Source: Saccharobesus litoralis
Lineage (GTDB): Bacteria; Pseudomonadota; Gammaproteobacteria; Enterobacterales; Alteromonadaceae
Assembly (NCBI RefSeq): GCF_003063625.1
Contig: NZ_CP026604.1
Span: 3,760,065-3,824,064, forward strand
DNA length: 64,000 nt
Direction of reading: 5' to 3'
The notes under the pieces were generated by a model, which worked only from the letters and a program-made list of their open reading frames with translations, ran no database searches and was not told where the DNA came from. Both the position numbers and the translations under genes were made by a program. Position 1 is the stretch's first letter; every line of letters begins with the position of its first letter. Below, piece after piece: positions 1 through 8,907 of this stretch.

Positions 1-102
1 TTTATTCAGGGTGTGAGTAACCGTGATGGTGAATTATTAATTTTAGTTGATTTAAACAAGTTGCTTAGCGATGAGGAATGGGAAGAGCTAAGTGTTATTT
101 AA
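1..102 (+). CDS. cheW: CheW chemotaxis coupling protein, C-terminal end (5' cut by window)
   Basis: The frame is open from the first base and ends in TAA at 100-102, giving 33 residues. They match the end of CheW-type adaptor domains: an IQGVSNRDGELLILVD segment, which is the last beta strands of the SH3-like fold, followed by a short acidic helix. CheW links chemoreceptors to the kinase CheA in the cytoplasm. A CheW next to a DUF2802 gene and flagellar genes is the usual end of the polar flagellar/chemotaxis operon in Alteromonadales. It could also be another protein that ends in a CheW domain, because the N-terminal part lies outside the window. Confidence 0.75.
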   Translation, partial: FIQGVSNRDGELLILVDLNKLLSDEEWEELSVI

Positions 103-521
103 TGTTTGATAAACTTTTATTTGTATCTTTAGGTTTAAACGCTATTAGCATTGGTTTAATAGCGTTTTGCTTTGTTTGGTTAAAACAAAGTAGGGATAAA
201 TACGCTAGCCTGCAAAAAAATCTTGATAAAGTATTTCATTCCTGTGAAAAAAATTCCCTCGCTATTGACGAAGTCCGAACAGGTGCTATCGGCATGGGCA
301 AAACGATCCAACAAATTAAGGCGAGTGTCCAAGTCGAATTACAAAACATGAGTGATAAGCAAGCTGAATTAGCCATGCATGATCCTGATTCGAAGCTGTA
401 TAACCGAGCGGCTAAAATGGTTGCTAAGGGCGCTAGCGTCGAAGAAATAATGATGGAATGTGAAATTCCAAGAGCCGAGGCTGAGTTAGTTATCGCTATG
501 CGTGGAAAAGTGCAAAGTTAA
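102..521 (+). CDS. DUF2802 family membrane-anchored protein of the chemotaxis operon
   Basis: This 139-residue protein starts at the ATG at 102, which shares a base with the cheW stop (TAATG) and indicates translational coupling. A frame-consistent ATG at 78 lies inside cheW and is less likely. Residues 1-27 form one hydrophobic segment (membrane anchor or uncleaved signal). Next comes a probable coiled coil with many Lys, Gln and Glu. The C-terminal part (YNRAAKMVAKGASVEEIMMECEIPRAEAELV, spoken of here only as a motif region) resembles the helix-turn-helix-like end of DUF2802 proteins. This family follows cheW at the end of flagellar/chemotaxis loci in Shewanella, Vibrio and Alteromonas. The molecular function is unknown. 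Confidence 0.7.
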   Translation: MFDKLLFVSLGLNAISIGLIAFCFVWLKQSRDKYASLQKNLDKVFHSCEKNSLAIDEVRTGAIGMGKTIQQIKASVQVELQNMSDKQAELAMHDPDSKLYNRAAKMVAKGASVEEIMMECEIPRAEAELVIAMRGKVQS

Positions 522-820
522 ACTTTATCATCCACTTTGTTGTGTATATTGTTCCAATTTTCTGGTTTCTTACCTTGAATTATATATGACCAAGCAATTA
601 ACTCAGCGACAATAATATAAACTTCTCTCGGTATCGCATCACCGACATCTAATCGAGCTAAATAATCAGCTAATTCAGTGTCTTGATGGACGAGCACGCC
701 ATTTTCTTCTGCTAATGATACTATTTCGTCAGCTAGTTCACCAAAACCTTTAGCAACGACTTCCGGTGCATTGGGCGCATTGTATTTTAATCCTACCGCT
801 TTATTTTCTTTGTTGGTCAT
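518..820 (-). CDS. FlhB C-terminal-domain-like protein (EscU/YscU/HrpU family, FlhX type)
   Basis: This 100-residue protein corresponds to the cytoplasmic domain of the export switch FlhB alone, without the membrane part. The typical segments are visible: ALKY-like VGLKYN near residue 10, APEVVAKG near 20, a LAEENGV stretch, the DVGDAIPREVY segment and the final AELIAWSY helix. In FlhB the self-cleavage site NPTH precedes this domain; here only MTNKENKAVG is present, so the autocleavage motif is missing. The gene starts 4 bases after the fliK stop, so both are probably one transcript. Its 3' end overlaps the convergent DUF2802 gene by 4 bases. Stand-alone FlhB-C proteins near fliK are known and can partly replace the cleaved FlhB part; that role here is inferred. 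Confidence 0.8.
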   Translation of the reverse strand: MTNKENKAVGLKYNAPNAPEVVAKGFGELADEIVSLAEENGVLVHQDTELADYLARLDVGDAIPREVYIIVAELIAWSYIIQGKKPENWNNIHNKVDDKV

Positions 821-824
821 AATA

Positions 825-3527
825 TTAGACTCTATATTGCACGCCTATTGATGTTTCAGCCCATAGGTTTTTAGGAATTTTTCCTTGTTTGAATTGTGTT
901 TCACTCAGTTGAATTTCTTGCTTAGCTAACTCTGTTCTCAGTTTTGTTATTTCTTGCTCGCATTTTGTTAACGTTGATGCTTTTTCAGTATATACGCTCA
1001 GTTTTAAATCATTTTCAATGAGTGCAGCTTTAATGAGCATTTTACCTAGTTTATCCATGTCAAATTTTAATGAGAATCGCATTAACTGTGTTTTGCTTAT
1101 TTCTCCTTTATGTTGCTCTTCTGGCGCTTGCGCTATGTCGTAATTAAATGCGAGCTCGACATTTTGAAATTGACCGTTAACCACAATAGGAATATTGGTA
1201 TATATTTCTTTCTGGTCTTTTAACTGAGCTTGTGCTGATTTCAATTGCGTGGCTTGCTGGTTTGAAATGACTTTTGCTAATGGTTTTAACCAATTATCCA
1301 TTGCCGTATCGTTATTGCCCAATTTATTGGGCGTTGACGTTGTGTTTTGGCGGTTGGTTGCTTTTCCAGTAAATAAAATTTGTAAGGCTAATGCGATTTG
1401 GTTAATCGGTGTATTGCTATTGTTTATTCTGGCAATCAAGTTTTGATTGGCTTGTTGTGCGCTAAATAATTGTTGGATCTCTTGTGCAGATTTTTGTACG
1501 CCATATTGCTGCAAGGCGTTAGCCACCACATTCTTTAATGGGGCGTTATTTGAAGTCGGTGATTTATTGAGAGCCGTGAGCTCATTTAAAACTTCTGCCA
1601 AAGACGGTATTTGTCCTACTTGTTTTAGCAGGCTTGACACTAAATTACTGACATGAGCTGAAGCGGGGGGGGGATTTAGACTTTGGTTAGTTGGAATACC
1701 TAACGCTCTTAACAAAGAGTGGCTATTGATGTCTGATTGTGCATTTAATGTTCTCTCTAGGTTAGGTTGCTGTGGCAACGCCATTATATTGTCGTTAATT
1801 AATTTACTGAGCGTATTTTTTGCTAGTTCGACATTAATGCTATGAGTCGGATTTTTAGGGTAGGTTAATTTCATTAAACTAGCATCTAAAACAGGAATTT
1901 GCTCTAAAGAAGGCTTTATATTGAGATTTAATGATTTATAGAGTTGTTGAACCAAGCTTTCTATATTGGGGCCAGCTTTATTGATAGGTGAGTGGCTTAA
2001 GGTGTTAGCCGATAACGGTGCATTCGCAATTTTGTCTTTTGAATTTAATGGCGTGCTATTTACGGTATTTTCTGTATTGATAGGGTTGCCGGAAGATAAG
2101 CTGTGATTTGTCTCTTTTAGCCCTATTTTTGTTAATTCGTTAATAAAAGTGTTGGCTAATTGAGATAGATTAGAAATTTTAACGAGTTGTGAAATAGGTA
2201 TTTGAAAATTTACTACGCCTCGATTGGTTGGCAGAGATAATTTAATTTCTTTGCTATTTAACGTAAATGCCGCAAGTGGATTATTTTGATCAGCGAGAGA
2301 TAAGCTGCTGTTTAATGAGAGTGAATTAGGTTGTTTTACTAACGAAGATTGTTCAAGCACCTGATGGTTATTGACTACAGTTGTCGCGTTACTGTTAGGT
2401 TGTGTGGTTTGGTATGCATTTAATGCTTGCAAATTCAGAAACAGATTTTGACCACCTAAATTTATTTTTAAATGCTCAGTCGTAAGACTTGTAGAGACAA
2501 ATACACTCGTTTTTGATACAGAATTTTTGTCTGTAACTTGCACAATTTGGCCGGTTGCTGGGATGGATGTGGCTGTAGATTTGCCCGTTGGAACTAACGG
2601 AATGATATGTTTACTGCCACCGCGAGATATTTCTATCGTGCCTGCCTGTAAGTCCTCAATTTTAAATACGCCAGTTAAAAACTGCAGTTGTTTTGGTAAT
2701 TGGTACTGTTGGCCATTGAGTTCAAACTGACCATTTTGGATCAGTAAGGTTTTAGCGATTGAAATGCGTGTCTCGGGTTTTGTCGCCAGTGTGATATTAA
2801 AATGACTCGGTGTTTCTGCAAGGTGTGCTTTTTGTGGGGATATTGAATTTAAGCTAGCAATATCAGATGGCTTGGCTAATTCAACATTAAACGTTCCAGA
2901 AATTTGATTTAAGGGTTTGGGTAGTTGTAATTGTTGTCCTGCAACATTTAATTTTCCCGCTTCAATGGTAACCGTTTTATTGAGCTGCCATTGTTGATTT
3001 TGTCCGCCAATCTGAGTGATTAGCACTTTATTTCCATGTTCGGTTATAGCTAAACTTAGCGCTTTATTCGTTTGTTCTATTGCAGTGGTAACGGTATATC
3101 GTTGTCCGCTATGGATAAATTCGACTTGTCCTTGGCGATTTAAATTTCCCTGAACTATCGCACCCATTGGCTGTTTATTCAGCCCATTACTTAATGTAGA
3201 AATAGCAATTTGTTGGCTTTGTGAGGGAGAAAGTGGGTGATTCACTTGCGATACAGGAACGGGCTTTATTTCAACCTGATTGCCAGTTTGTTTAATTTGA
3301 ATGTTTTGTTTATTCGTAAATTGAGCTAACTGATCTTTGGGCATAGGTAATTCAAATGCTTTTTGATTACCTATTTTTATATTCGCTAACGTGTCTTGAA
3401 CTCGAGTTAACACCGCATTTTTATATTGGTCTTGCGCTAATTGAACACTATCGAGTATTTGCTGAGTTTTGGATAACGCAGCATCGTGCTGTACTTTTCT
3501 TAGCTGTGAGAGGTGAGCTTCGTACAT
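825..3527 (-). CDS. fliK: Flagellar hook-length control protein FliK-like
   Basis: This is a 900-residue, low-complexity protein rich in Gln, Asn, Ser, Leu and Thr, with a structured C-terminal part (about residues 770-900). That layout fits FliK: a long disordered ruler followed by the domain that acts on FlhB to switch export from hook to filament subunits. It is long for the family (often 400-700 residues), as is common in Alteromonadales. The C-terminal part contains VELAFNYDIA and MRFSLKFDMDKLGKM-like beta strands seen in FliK C-terminal domains. It is followed after 4 bases by the FlhB-C-like gene, which supports the call. A run of nine C on the coding strand (plus-strand G run 1665-1673) encodes three prolines and could slip. 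The start is ATG at 3527. Confidence 0.8.
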   Translation of the reverse strand: MYEAHLSQLRKVQHDAALSKTQQILDSVQLAQDQYKNAVLTRVQDTLANIKIGNQKAFELPMPKDQLAQFTNKQNIQIKQTGNQVEIKPVPVSQVNHPLSPSQSQQIAISTLSNGLNKQPMGAIVQGNLNRQGQVEFIHSGQRYTVTTAIEQTNKALSLAITEHGNKVLITQIGGQNQQWQLNKTVTIEAGKLNVAGQQLQLPKPLNQISGTFNVELAKPSDIASLNSISPQKAHLAETPSHFNITLATKPETRISIAKTLLIQNGQFELNGQQYQLPKQLQFLTGVFKIEDLQAGTIEISRGGSKHIIPLVPTGKSTATSIPATGQIVQVTDKNSVSKTSVFVSTSLTTEHLKINLGGQNLFLNLQALNAYQTTQPNSNATTVVNNHQVLEQSSLVKQPNSLSLNSSLSLADQNNPLAAFTLNSKEIKLSLPTNRGVVNFQIPISQLVKISNLSQLANTFINELTKIGLKETNHSLSSGNPINTENTVNSTPLNSKDKIANAPLSANTLSHSPINKAGPNIESLVQQLYKSLNLNIKPSLEQIPVLDASLMKLTYPKNPTHSINVELAKNTLSKLINDNIMALPQQPNLERTLNAQSDINSHSLLRALGIPTNQSLNPPPASAHVSNLVSSLLKQVGQIPSLAEVLNELTALNKSPTSNNAPLKNVVANALQQYGVQKSAQEIQQLFSAQQANQNLIARINNSNTPINQIALALQILFTGKATNRQNTTSTPNKLGNNDTAMDNWLKPLAKVISNQQATQLKSAQAQLKDQKEIYTNIPIVVNGQFQNVELAFNYDIAQAPEEQHKGEISKTQLMRFSLKFDMDKLGKMLIKAALIENDLKLSVYTEKASTLTKCEQEITKLRTELAKQEIQLSETQFKQGKIPKNLWAETSIGVQYRV

Positions 3528-3636
3528 AATCGTTTTCAGAGTTGTTCTACGTCAAATCGTAGGGTTATTACCCTAGTCTGATAATCAAAATCTATGCTAA
3601 CATGCGCCTCAAATTATAGCGCAAGAGCCACTTTTT

Positions 3637-4236
3637 TTGTTATCGGTCAATCAATTAACCTGCATTAGAAATAATCGCGTCTTGTTTGAAGAACTGTCTT
3701 TTTCGTTGTTACCTGGCCAACTTATGTACGTAACTGGGCCAAATGGAGCAGGAAAAACAACATTACTTCGCAGTATATGTGGCTTACATCAATACCATCA
3801 TGGCAGTATTTCGCTTGGTGATTTACCACTAAGTCAATCGTTGCAAGACGTATTGTATATAGGTCATAAAGCCGGCATTAACGACTGTTTAACGGCAGTT
3901 GAAAATATGCGCCATTGGTCTTCTTTAACAGCAGAAAATGATGATATTGATCAATTGGTTAGTAAAGTGGGTTTGGCTGGTTTAGAAAATGTACCTGTTA
4001 AGTATTTGTCGGCCGGACAAAAGCGGCGAGTGGCGTTATCAAGGTTGTGGGTTTCTAAAGCTAAGCTTTGGATCCTTGATGAGCCTTATACCTCAATTGA
4101 CGCTGCAGGTATTGATATATTGAATCAACTATTTAACCGACATCGCCAGGCAGGCAATATGGTTGTAGTTACCAGTCATCAGCCTCTGCCTGTTGATATT
4201 GTCGATATTAACTTTGCATTGGAGTATCGGTTTTAG
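3637..4236 (+). CDS. ccmA: Cytochrome c biogenesis heme exporter ATP-binding protein CcmA
   Basis: This 199-residue ABC ATPase energises the CcmABCD complex that releases holo-CcmE during cytochrome c maturation. Visible motifs are Walker A GPNGAGKTT (about residues 36-44), the signature LSAGQKRR (about 126-133) and Walker B LWILDEP (about 146-152), followed by a switch His in VVVTSHQP. The start is TTG at 3637: no in-frame ATG exists nearby, and MLSVNQLTC fits the family N terminus. Only a weak AAGAG ribosome site precedes it. The stop at 4234-4236 is one base before ccmB. It is the first gene of a nine-gene ccm operon and is divergent from fliK. Confidence 0.95.
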   Translation: MLSVNQLTCIRNNRVLFEELSFSLLPGQLMYVTGPNGAGKTTLLRSICGLHQYHHGSISLGDLPLSQSLQDVLYIGHKAGINDCLTAVENMRHWSSLTAENDDIDQLVSKVGLAGLENVPVKYLSAGQKRRVALSRLWVSKAKLWILDEPYTSIDAAGIDILNQLFNRHRQAGNMVVVTSHQPLPVDIVDINFALEYRF

Positions 4237-4237
4237 T

Positions 4238-4912
4238 ATGTCTTACTTTCAATACTTCAGTCATTCACTTAAGCGCGATTTTCAAGTTGCAGCTACGCAA
4301 AAGCATGAGTTTGGTTTACCGCTTATTTTCTTTGTTTTAGTTGTGGTGTTAGTGCCTTTGTCGATTGGCCCCGAAGCTAATTTGCTATCTCGAATCGCTC
4401 CTGCAATTGGCTGGATAGCGGTCATTTTATCTATTTTAATTGCTTTGCCACGGATGTTTTCGGAAGAGTTTGATAATGGTTGGTTAGAGCAAGTGTTTAT
4501 TTCTGGTCACCCAAGCATTTTATCTGTTCTTTCACGAGTATTGAGCTTTTGGCTGTTGTATGGCTTGCCTTTGGTTTTGGCTAGTATTTTGCTAGTTCCT
4601 TTTTTGCAGTTGGCGTTATCTACTTGGTGGGTGCTAGCACAAACATTAGTTTTAGGTAGTTTGTTAATGACTGCCTTGGGGTCAATTGCAAGTGCCATGT
4701 TACTTGGTTCACGTAAAGGTAGTGGTATTTTAGCCTTGTTAGTGATCCCTTTACTAATACCCGCTTTAATTTTTGCTTCGGCAGCGGTTGATGCTGCGGC
4801 TCAGGGTATTCCTGCACAAGGCCCTATGCTGATGCTAACAGGGCTAGCTGTATTAGGTATTACTCTGGCGCCAATAGCGACAGAACATTCTTTAAAATTA
4901 GTCATGAGTTAA
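4238..4912 (+). CDS. ccmB: Heme exporter membrane protein CcmB
   Basis: This 224-residue integral membrane protein, with about six hydrophobic segments, is the permease partner of CcmA. I chose the ATG at 4238, one base after the ccmA stop, because MSYFQYFSHSLKRDF matches the usual CcmB N terminus (about 220 residues); an upstream in-frame start at 4193 lies inside ccmA. An EEFDNGWLEQ-type cytoplasmic loop, typical of CcmB, follows the second segment. Translation is probably coupled to ccmA, and ccmC follows after 4 bases. Confidence 0.93.
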   Translation: MSYFQYFSHSLKRDFQVAATQKHEFGLPLIFFVLVVVLVPLSIGPEANLLSRIAPAIGWIAVILSILIALPRMFSEEFDNGWLEQVFISGHPSILSVLSRVLSFWLLYGLPLVLASILLVPFLQLALSTWWVLAQTLVLGSLLMTALGSIASAMLLGSRKGSGILALLVIPLLIPALIFASAAVDAAAQGIPAQGPMLMLTGLAVLGITLAPIATEHSLKLVMS

Positions 4913-4916
4913 ACGT

Positions 4917-5660
4917 ATGTTTAAATGGTTACATCCTTACGCTAAACCGGAAAAAGCGTATGAACTTTCGAATCGCATTTACTTTTGGGTCATGCCTTTT
5001 GCTGCACTATGTTTGATCATAGGTTCAATTTGGGGCTTAGTTTTTGCGCCAACAGATTATCAGCAAGGTGAATCTTATCGTTTAATTTTCTTCCATGTTC
5101 CTGCCGCTATTTGGTCGATGGGCGCCTATACATCAATGGGAATTGCGGGTTTTTGCGCATTAGTTTGGCAAATTCGCACCTTAGAATTAGCCGTTATCGC
5201 AATAGCACCTATTGGTGCCGTTTTTACAGCGTTAGCCCTTGCGACGGGGGCTATTTGGGGAAAACCCATGTGGGGAACTTGGTGGGTGTGGGATGCTCGC
5301 TTAACATCTGAACTAATTTTATTGTTTTTATATATCGGTGTTTTTGCCCTGTATTTTAGTTTTGATGATAGACGCACAGGAGGCAAAGCCGCTTGTATTT
5401 TAGCTGTCGTTGGGATTGTCAATGTACCTATTATTCATTATTCAGTTGAATGGTGGAATACTTTGCATCAAGGAGCCACTATCTCCAAATTTGAAAAACC
5501 ATCAATGCCTGCAGAAATGTTGTGGCCATTGCTGATTAATATTTTAGGGTTCTTTTTACTCTTTACAGCATTAACGAGTTATCGATTTGCTACTGAATTG
5601 GTTAAATCTGAAGCTCATCGCAAGTGGGTATTAAAACTCGTTCGACAAATGGCAAAATAA
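4917..5660 (+). CDS. ccmC: Heme-handling protein CcmC
   Basis: This 247-residue protein has six membrane segments. The tryptophan-rich periplasmic motif GTWWVWDARLTSE (about residues 121-133) defines the heme-handling family, and two likely heme-ligand histidines are visible in FFHVPAAIW (near residue 60) and TLHQGA (near 184). CcmC presents heme to CcmE at the periplasmic face. The length equals that of E. coli CcmC. It lies between ccmB (gap 4) and ccmD (gap 10). Confidence 0.95.
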   Translation: MFKWLHPYAKPEKAYELSNRIYFWVMPFAALCLIIGSIWGLVFAPTDYQQGESYRLIFFHVPAAIWSMGAYTSMGIAGFCALVWQIRTLELAVIAIAPIGAVFTALALATGAIWGKPMWGTWWVWDARLTSELILLFLYIGVFALYFSFDDRRTGGKAACILAVVGIVNVPIIHYSVEWWNTLHQGATISKFEKPSMPAEMLWPLLINILGFFLLFTALTSYRFATELVKSEAHRKWVLKLVRQMAK

Positions 5661-5670
5661 CGGAGCGAAT

Positions 5671-5877
5671 ATGCAATTTAGTAGTCTTAATGATTTTTTC
5701 GCTATGGGTGGCTATGCCGGCTATGTTTGGTCGGGTGTAGGGCTCGTTTTTACTCTGTTGGCTTTACTATATTGGTTATCGATCAAAGAGCGTAAAGCCA
5801 CTTTTAATCAAATAGAAGAAAAGCTACGTATTGAAAAATTACGTCGTCAACAACAAAACTCTGAAATGACATTATGA
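5671..5877 (+). CDS. ccmD: Heme exporter small subunit CcmD
   Basis: This 68-residue protein has one membrane segment (about residues 16-37, [20 protein letters not shown]) after an [11 protein letters not shown] motif typical of CcmD, and a charged cytoplasmic tail. CcmD helps release holo-CcmE from CcmABC. An AACGGAGCG ribosome site lies just upstream. The stop overlaps the ccmE start as ATGA, so the two are translationally coupled. Confidence 0.92.
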   Translation: MQFSSLNDFFAMGGYAGYVWSGVGLVFTLLALLYWLSIKERKATFNQIEEKLRIEKLRRQQQNSEMTL

Positions 5878-6374
5878 ATTCAAGACGCAAACAACGTTTA
5901 TTAATTGCAAGTATATTAGTCTTAGGTATTGGGGCCGCAACGGCGCTTATTCTTACCGCACTCAGTGAGAATATTGATTACTTTTATACACCGGGTGAAA
6001 TCATAAACGGCAAAGTGATTGAACAGGGGGGCGAAGAAAAAACCATAATGCCGACTGTCGGTCAACGATTGCGTATTGGTGGTATGGTGGTTGAAGGCTC
6101 AGTGAAGCGTTCTGATACCGATCTTAATGTCAGCTTTGATTTGGTCGGTTCTGGTGGGGTTGTAACCGTAACTTATAACGGTATTTTACCGGATCTATTT
6201 AGAGAAGGTCAGGGGATCGTAGCGCAAGGTCATTTACGCAGTGCGACTGTTATTGAGGCGTTTGAAGTTTTAGCCAAGCATGATGAAGAATACATGCCAC
6301 CAGAAGTGGCAGAGGCTATGAAAGGGGTTAAGCACCAAAAGCCGACTTACACAGATGAGCAATTAGGAAAATAA
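5874..6374 (+). CDS. ccmE: Cytochrome c maturation heme chaperone CcmE
   Basis: This 166-residue periplasmic heme chaperone has one N-terminal membrane anchor (about residues 8-28) and an OB-fold domain. The covalent heme-binding histidine is in the motif [13 protein letters not shown] (His near residue 137), identical in pattern to E. coli CcmE. It accepts heme from CcmC and hands it to the CcmF/H ligation complex. It is coupled to ccmD by a 4-base overlap, and ccmF starts 2 bases after its stop. Confidence 0.96.
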   Translation: MNSRRKQRLLIASILVLGIGAATALILTALSENIDYFYTPGEIINGKVIEQGGEEKTIMPTVGQRLRIGGMVVEGSVKRSDTDLNVSFDLVGSGGVVTVTYNGILPDLFREGQGIVAQGHLRSATVIEAFEVLAKHDEEYMPPEVAEAMKGVKHQKPTYTDEQLGK

Positions 6375-6375
6375 T

Positions 6376-8325
6376 ATGCTGCCAGAAATTGGACACTTTG
6401 CGCTGATTTTAGCGCTTTTTTTCTCGATCGCTCAAGCTATCCTACCAATGTGGGGAGCACAAAAACGTAATGCGGCATTAATATCATTAGCTAGGCCATT
6501 AGTCTCGGGTACATTTTTGCTGGTGACATTGGCTTTTATTTGTTTGTCGTGGGCTTTCTACGTCAATGACTTTTCCGTGGCTTACGTTGCTAATAACTCC
6601 AATAGTTTACTTCCTTGGTATTATCGTTTGTCCGCTGTTTGGGGCGCGCATGAGGGTTCACTTCTATTATGGATTTGGATTTTAGTACTTTGGTCATTGG
6701 GCGTTTCTGTTTTTAGTCGCCAGTTAGCCGATGAAGATGTTGCTCGGGTTATCTCTGTACTTGGATTTATTGCAGTTGGATTTTTAGCTTTTATCTTAAT
6801 CACATCAAATCCATTTGATCGTACTTTTCCTGCTTATCCTGTCGATGGCCGAGATCTAAATCCGTTGCTACAAGACTTTGGTTTGATCATTCATCCTCCT
6901 ATGCTTTATATGGGCTATGTTGGATTTTCTGTTGCTTTTGCTTTTGCTATTTCAGCGTTAATTAGTGGCAAGCTTGACGCAACTTGGGCTCGTTGGACTC
7001 GTCCATGGACATTGGCTGCATGGGGCTTTTTAACCTGTGGTATCGCGTTAGGTAGTTGGTGGGCATATTATGAATTAGGCTGGGGTGGCTGGTGGTTTTG
7101 GGACCCTGTAGAAAATGCCTCTTTTATGCCTTGGCTAGCTGGTACTGCATTAATCCATAGTTTAGCAGTAACGGAAAAACGCAATGCCTTTAAAAGTTGG
7201 ACTTTGTTGCTTGCTATTACCGCGTTTTCTTTAAGCTTATTAGGCACTTTCTTGGTTCGGTCTGGCATTTTGGTCTCTGTGCACGCTTTTGCGAGCGATC
7301 CCGAACGAGGCTTATTTATTTTAGCTTATTTGATAGTTGTTATTGGCGGCGCTTTAACTTTGTATGCTGTACGAGGATCGCAGGTGACCAGTACACATCG
7401 TTACCGTTTGTTTTCGCGTGAAGTCTTGTTGTTTATCAATAATATTTTATTAGTGGTTGCTTTAGTGGTGGTGTTATTGGGTACCTTGTTACCACTGGTT
7501 CATAAAGAAATTGGCTTAGGTTCGATCTCAATTGGTGAACCATTCTTTAATAATGTTTTTGCCTATTTATTTGTTCCTTTCTCATTGGTTTTAGGTATTG
7601 CGCCATTAATCCGCTGGAAACAAGATAAACTCACACGTAACAATAAAGCCATTTTATCGGCAATCGCTGTGACTTTAGTTTTTGCGCTAACCTGTTATTT
7701 CGCATACGCCATCGACAATATCTGGACTTTATTAGGTGTAACTTTAGCACTTTGGATAACAGTCTTAACCATTTGGGAAATTATTCAGAATACCAAAGGT
7801 GAACCAAACCGTTTAAGCAAATTGCCTTTGTCTCATTGGGGGATGGTGATGGGACATGTTGGTTTTGCATTTTTAATTGCGGGCATTGCGTTGACAACAT
7901 TCGGCACGGTTGAAAAAGACGTGAGAATGGCACAGAGTGACAAAGTTAATTTAGGTCAGTACCAATTTACCTTAGATCGCATTCGCGAAGTTAAAGGGCC
8001 TAATTATTCTTCTTTTGTCGCTGATGTTAGTGTGCAAAAACAAAGCAGCTTGTTTACGTTACACGCGGAAAAGCGTTACTACCAAGTTAAGTCTTCTGTT
8101 ATGACTGAAGCGGGGATTGATGCCGGATTTACTCGAGATTTATATGTAGCGTTAGGTGAACAATTTGACGATGGCTCATGGGCTGTGCGCGTTTATGTTA
8201 AGCCTTTTGTTCGTTGGATTTGGTTAGGCTCAATATTTATGTGTATTGGCGCAATTTTGTGTATTGCAGATAGACGCTACAGAACAGTGTTATCTCTTCG
8301 TTCAAAAACGGTTGCTGTCTCATGA
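6376..8325 (+). CDS. ccmF: Cytochrome c heme lyase subunit CcmF
   Basis: This 649-residue polytopic membrane protein joins heme to apocytochrome c together with CcmH and CcmI. The WWD heme motif WGGWWFWDPVENASF lies near residues 235-249. Conserved histidines are seen in IIHPPMLYMGY (near 173) and further downstream. The length is normal for CcmF (about 650). The gene overlaps ccmG by four bases (ATGA). Confidence 0.96.
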   Translation: MLPEIGHFALILALFFSIAQAILPMWGAQKRNAALISLARPLVSGTFLLVTLAFICLSWAFYVNDFSVAYVANNSNSLLPWYYRLSAVWGAHEGSLLLWIWILVLWSLGVSVFSRQLADEDVARVISVLGFIAVGFLAFILITSNPFDRTFPAYPVDGRDLNPLLQDFGLIIHPPMLYMGYVGFSVAFAFAISALISGKLDATWARWTRPWTLAAWGFLTCGIALGSWWAYYELGWGGWWFWDPVENASFMPWLAGTALIHSLAVTEKRNAFKSWTLLLAITAFSLSLLGTFLVRSGILVSVHAFASDPERGLFILAYLIVVIGGALTLYAVRGSQVTSTHRYRLFSREVLLFINNILLVVALVVVLLGTLLPLVHKEIGLGSISIGEPFFNNVFAYLFVPFSLVLGIAPLIRWKQDKLTRNNKAILSAIAVTLVFALTCYFAYAIDNIWTLLGVTLALWITVLTIWEIIQNTKGEPNRLSKLPLSHWGMVMGHVGFAFLIAGIALTTFGTVEKDVRMAQSDKVNLGQYQFTLDRIREVKGPNYSSFVADVSVQKQSSLFTLHAEKRYYQVKSSVMTEAGIDAGFTRDLYVALGEQFDDGSWAVRVYVKPFVRWIWLGSIFMCIGAILCIADRRYRTVLSLRSKTVAVS

Positions 8326-8894
8326 AGAAAACCTATTTAATCATTCCAATAATTGCGTTTTTAGCAATATCTGTATTCTTTTATAAAGGCTTATTTTCTG
8401 ATCCAACCAATATAGAAAATGTCAGTTTACATCGAGATTTTCCGGCATTTCACTTAGGCGATTTGATGGATAGTAAGGTGCAGCGCGATGAATCTGAGTT
8501 TATAGGAAAAGTAACACTGGTTAATGTTTGGGGGACTTGGTGCGTAACTTGTCGTATTGAGTTGCCATTCCTAACTCAATTGCGCGAACAGCACAATATG
8601 CGGATTGTGGGCGTTTACTATGATAATGCTGCCGATGCGGCATTTGGTGAAGTTGATATACGTAGTACGCGTTTAGAAGTAAAGCAAATGTTAGGGCAGT
8701 TAGGCGATCCATTTATCTACAACGTATATGATAAAACCCGCGATCTATCGCTTGATTTAGGCATTACAGGTGCACCTGAAAGTTTTTTAGTCAACAAGGC
8801 AGGAAAAATTATTTGGCATCGCCGAGGTGATATAAACTCGCGTATTTGGCAATCAGAACTTAAGCCCTTGTTTGAGCAAGCTTTGGCTGAATAA
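8322..8894 (+). CDS. ccmG: Thiol:disulfide interchange protein CcmG/DsbE
   Basis: This 190-residue membrane-anchored thioredoxin-like protein (anchor about residues 4-23) reduces apocytochrome c thiols in the periplasm. The active-site motif is WGTWCVTC (about residues 67-74), and the later GAPESFLV segment carries the cis-proline loop typical of DsbE. Most CcmG proteins have WCPTC; the proline between the two cysteines is valine here, which should change redox potential. It overlaps ccmF by 4 bases and is 13 bases before ccmH. Confidence 0.92.
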   Translation: MKKTYLIIPIIAFLAISVFFYKGLFSDPTNIENVSLHRDFPAFHLGDLMDSKVQRDESEFIGKVTLVNVWGTWCVTCRIELPFLTQLREQHNMRIVGVYYDNAADAAFGEVDIRSTRLEVKQMLGQLGDPFIYNVYDKTRDLSLDLGITGAPESFLVNKAGKIIWHRRGDINSRIWQSELKPLFEQALAE

Positions 8895-8907
8895 GGAAGG
8901 TTACAAG

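Noticed and set aside
5126-5422. 98-codon open frame on the minus strand opposite ccmC
   Set aside because: ccmC is certain on the plus strand and the frame shows no family features.
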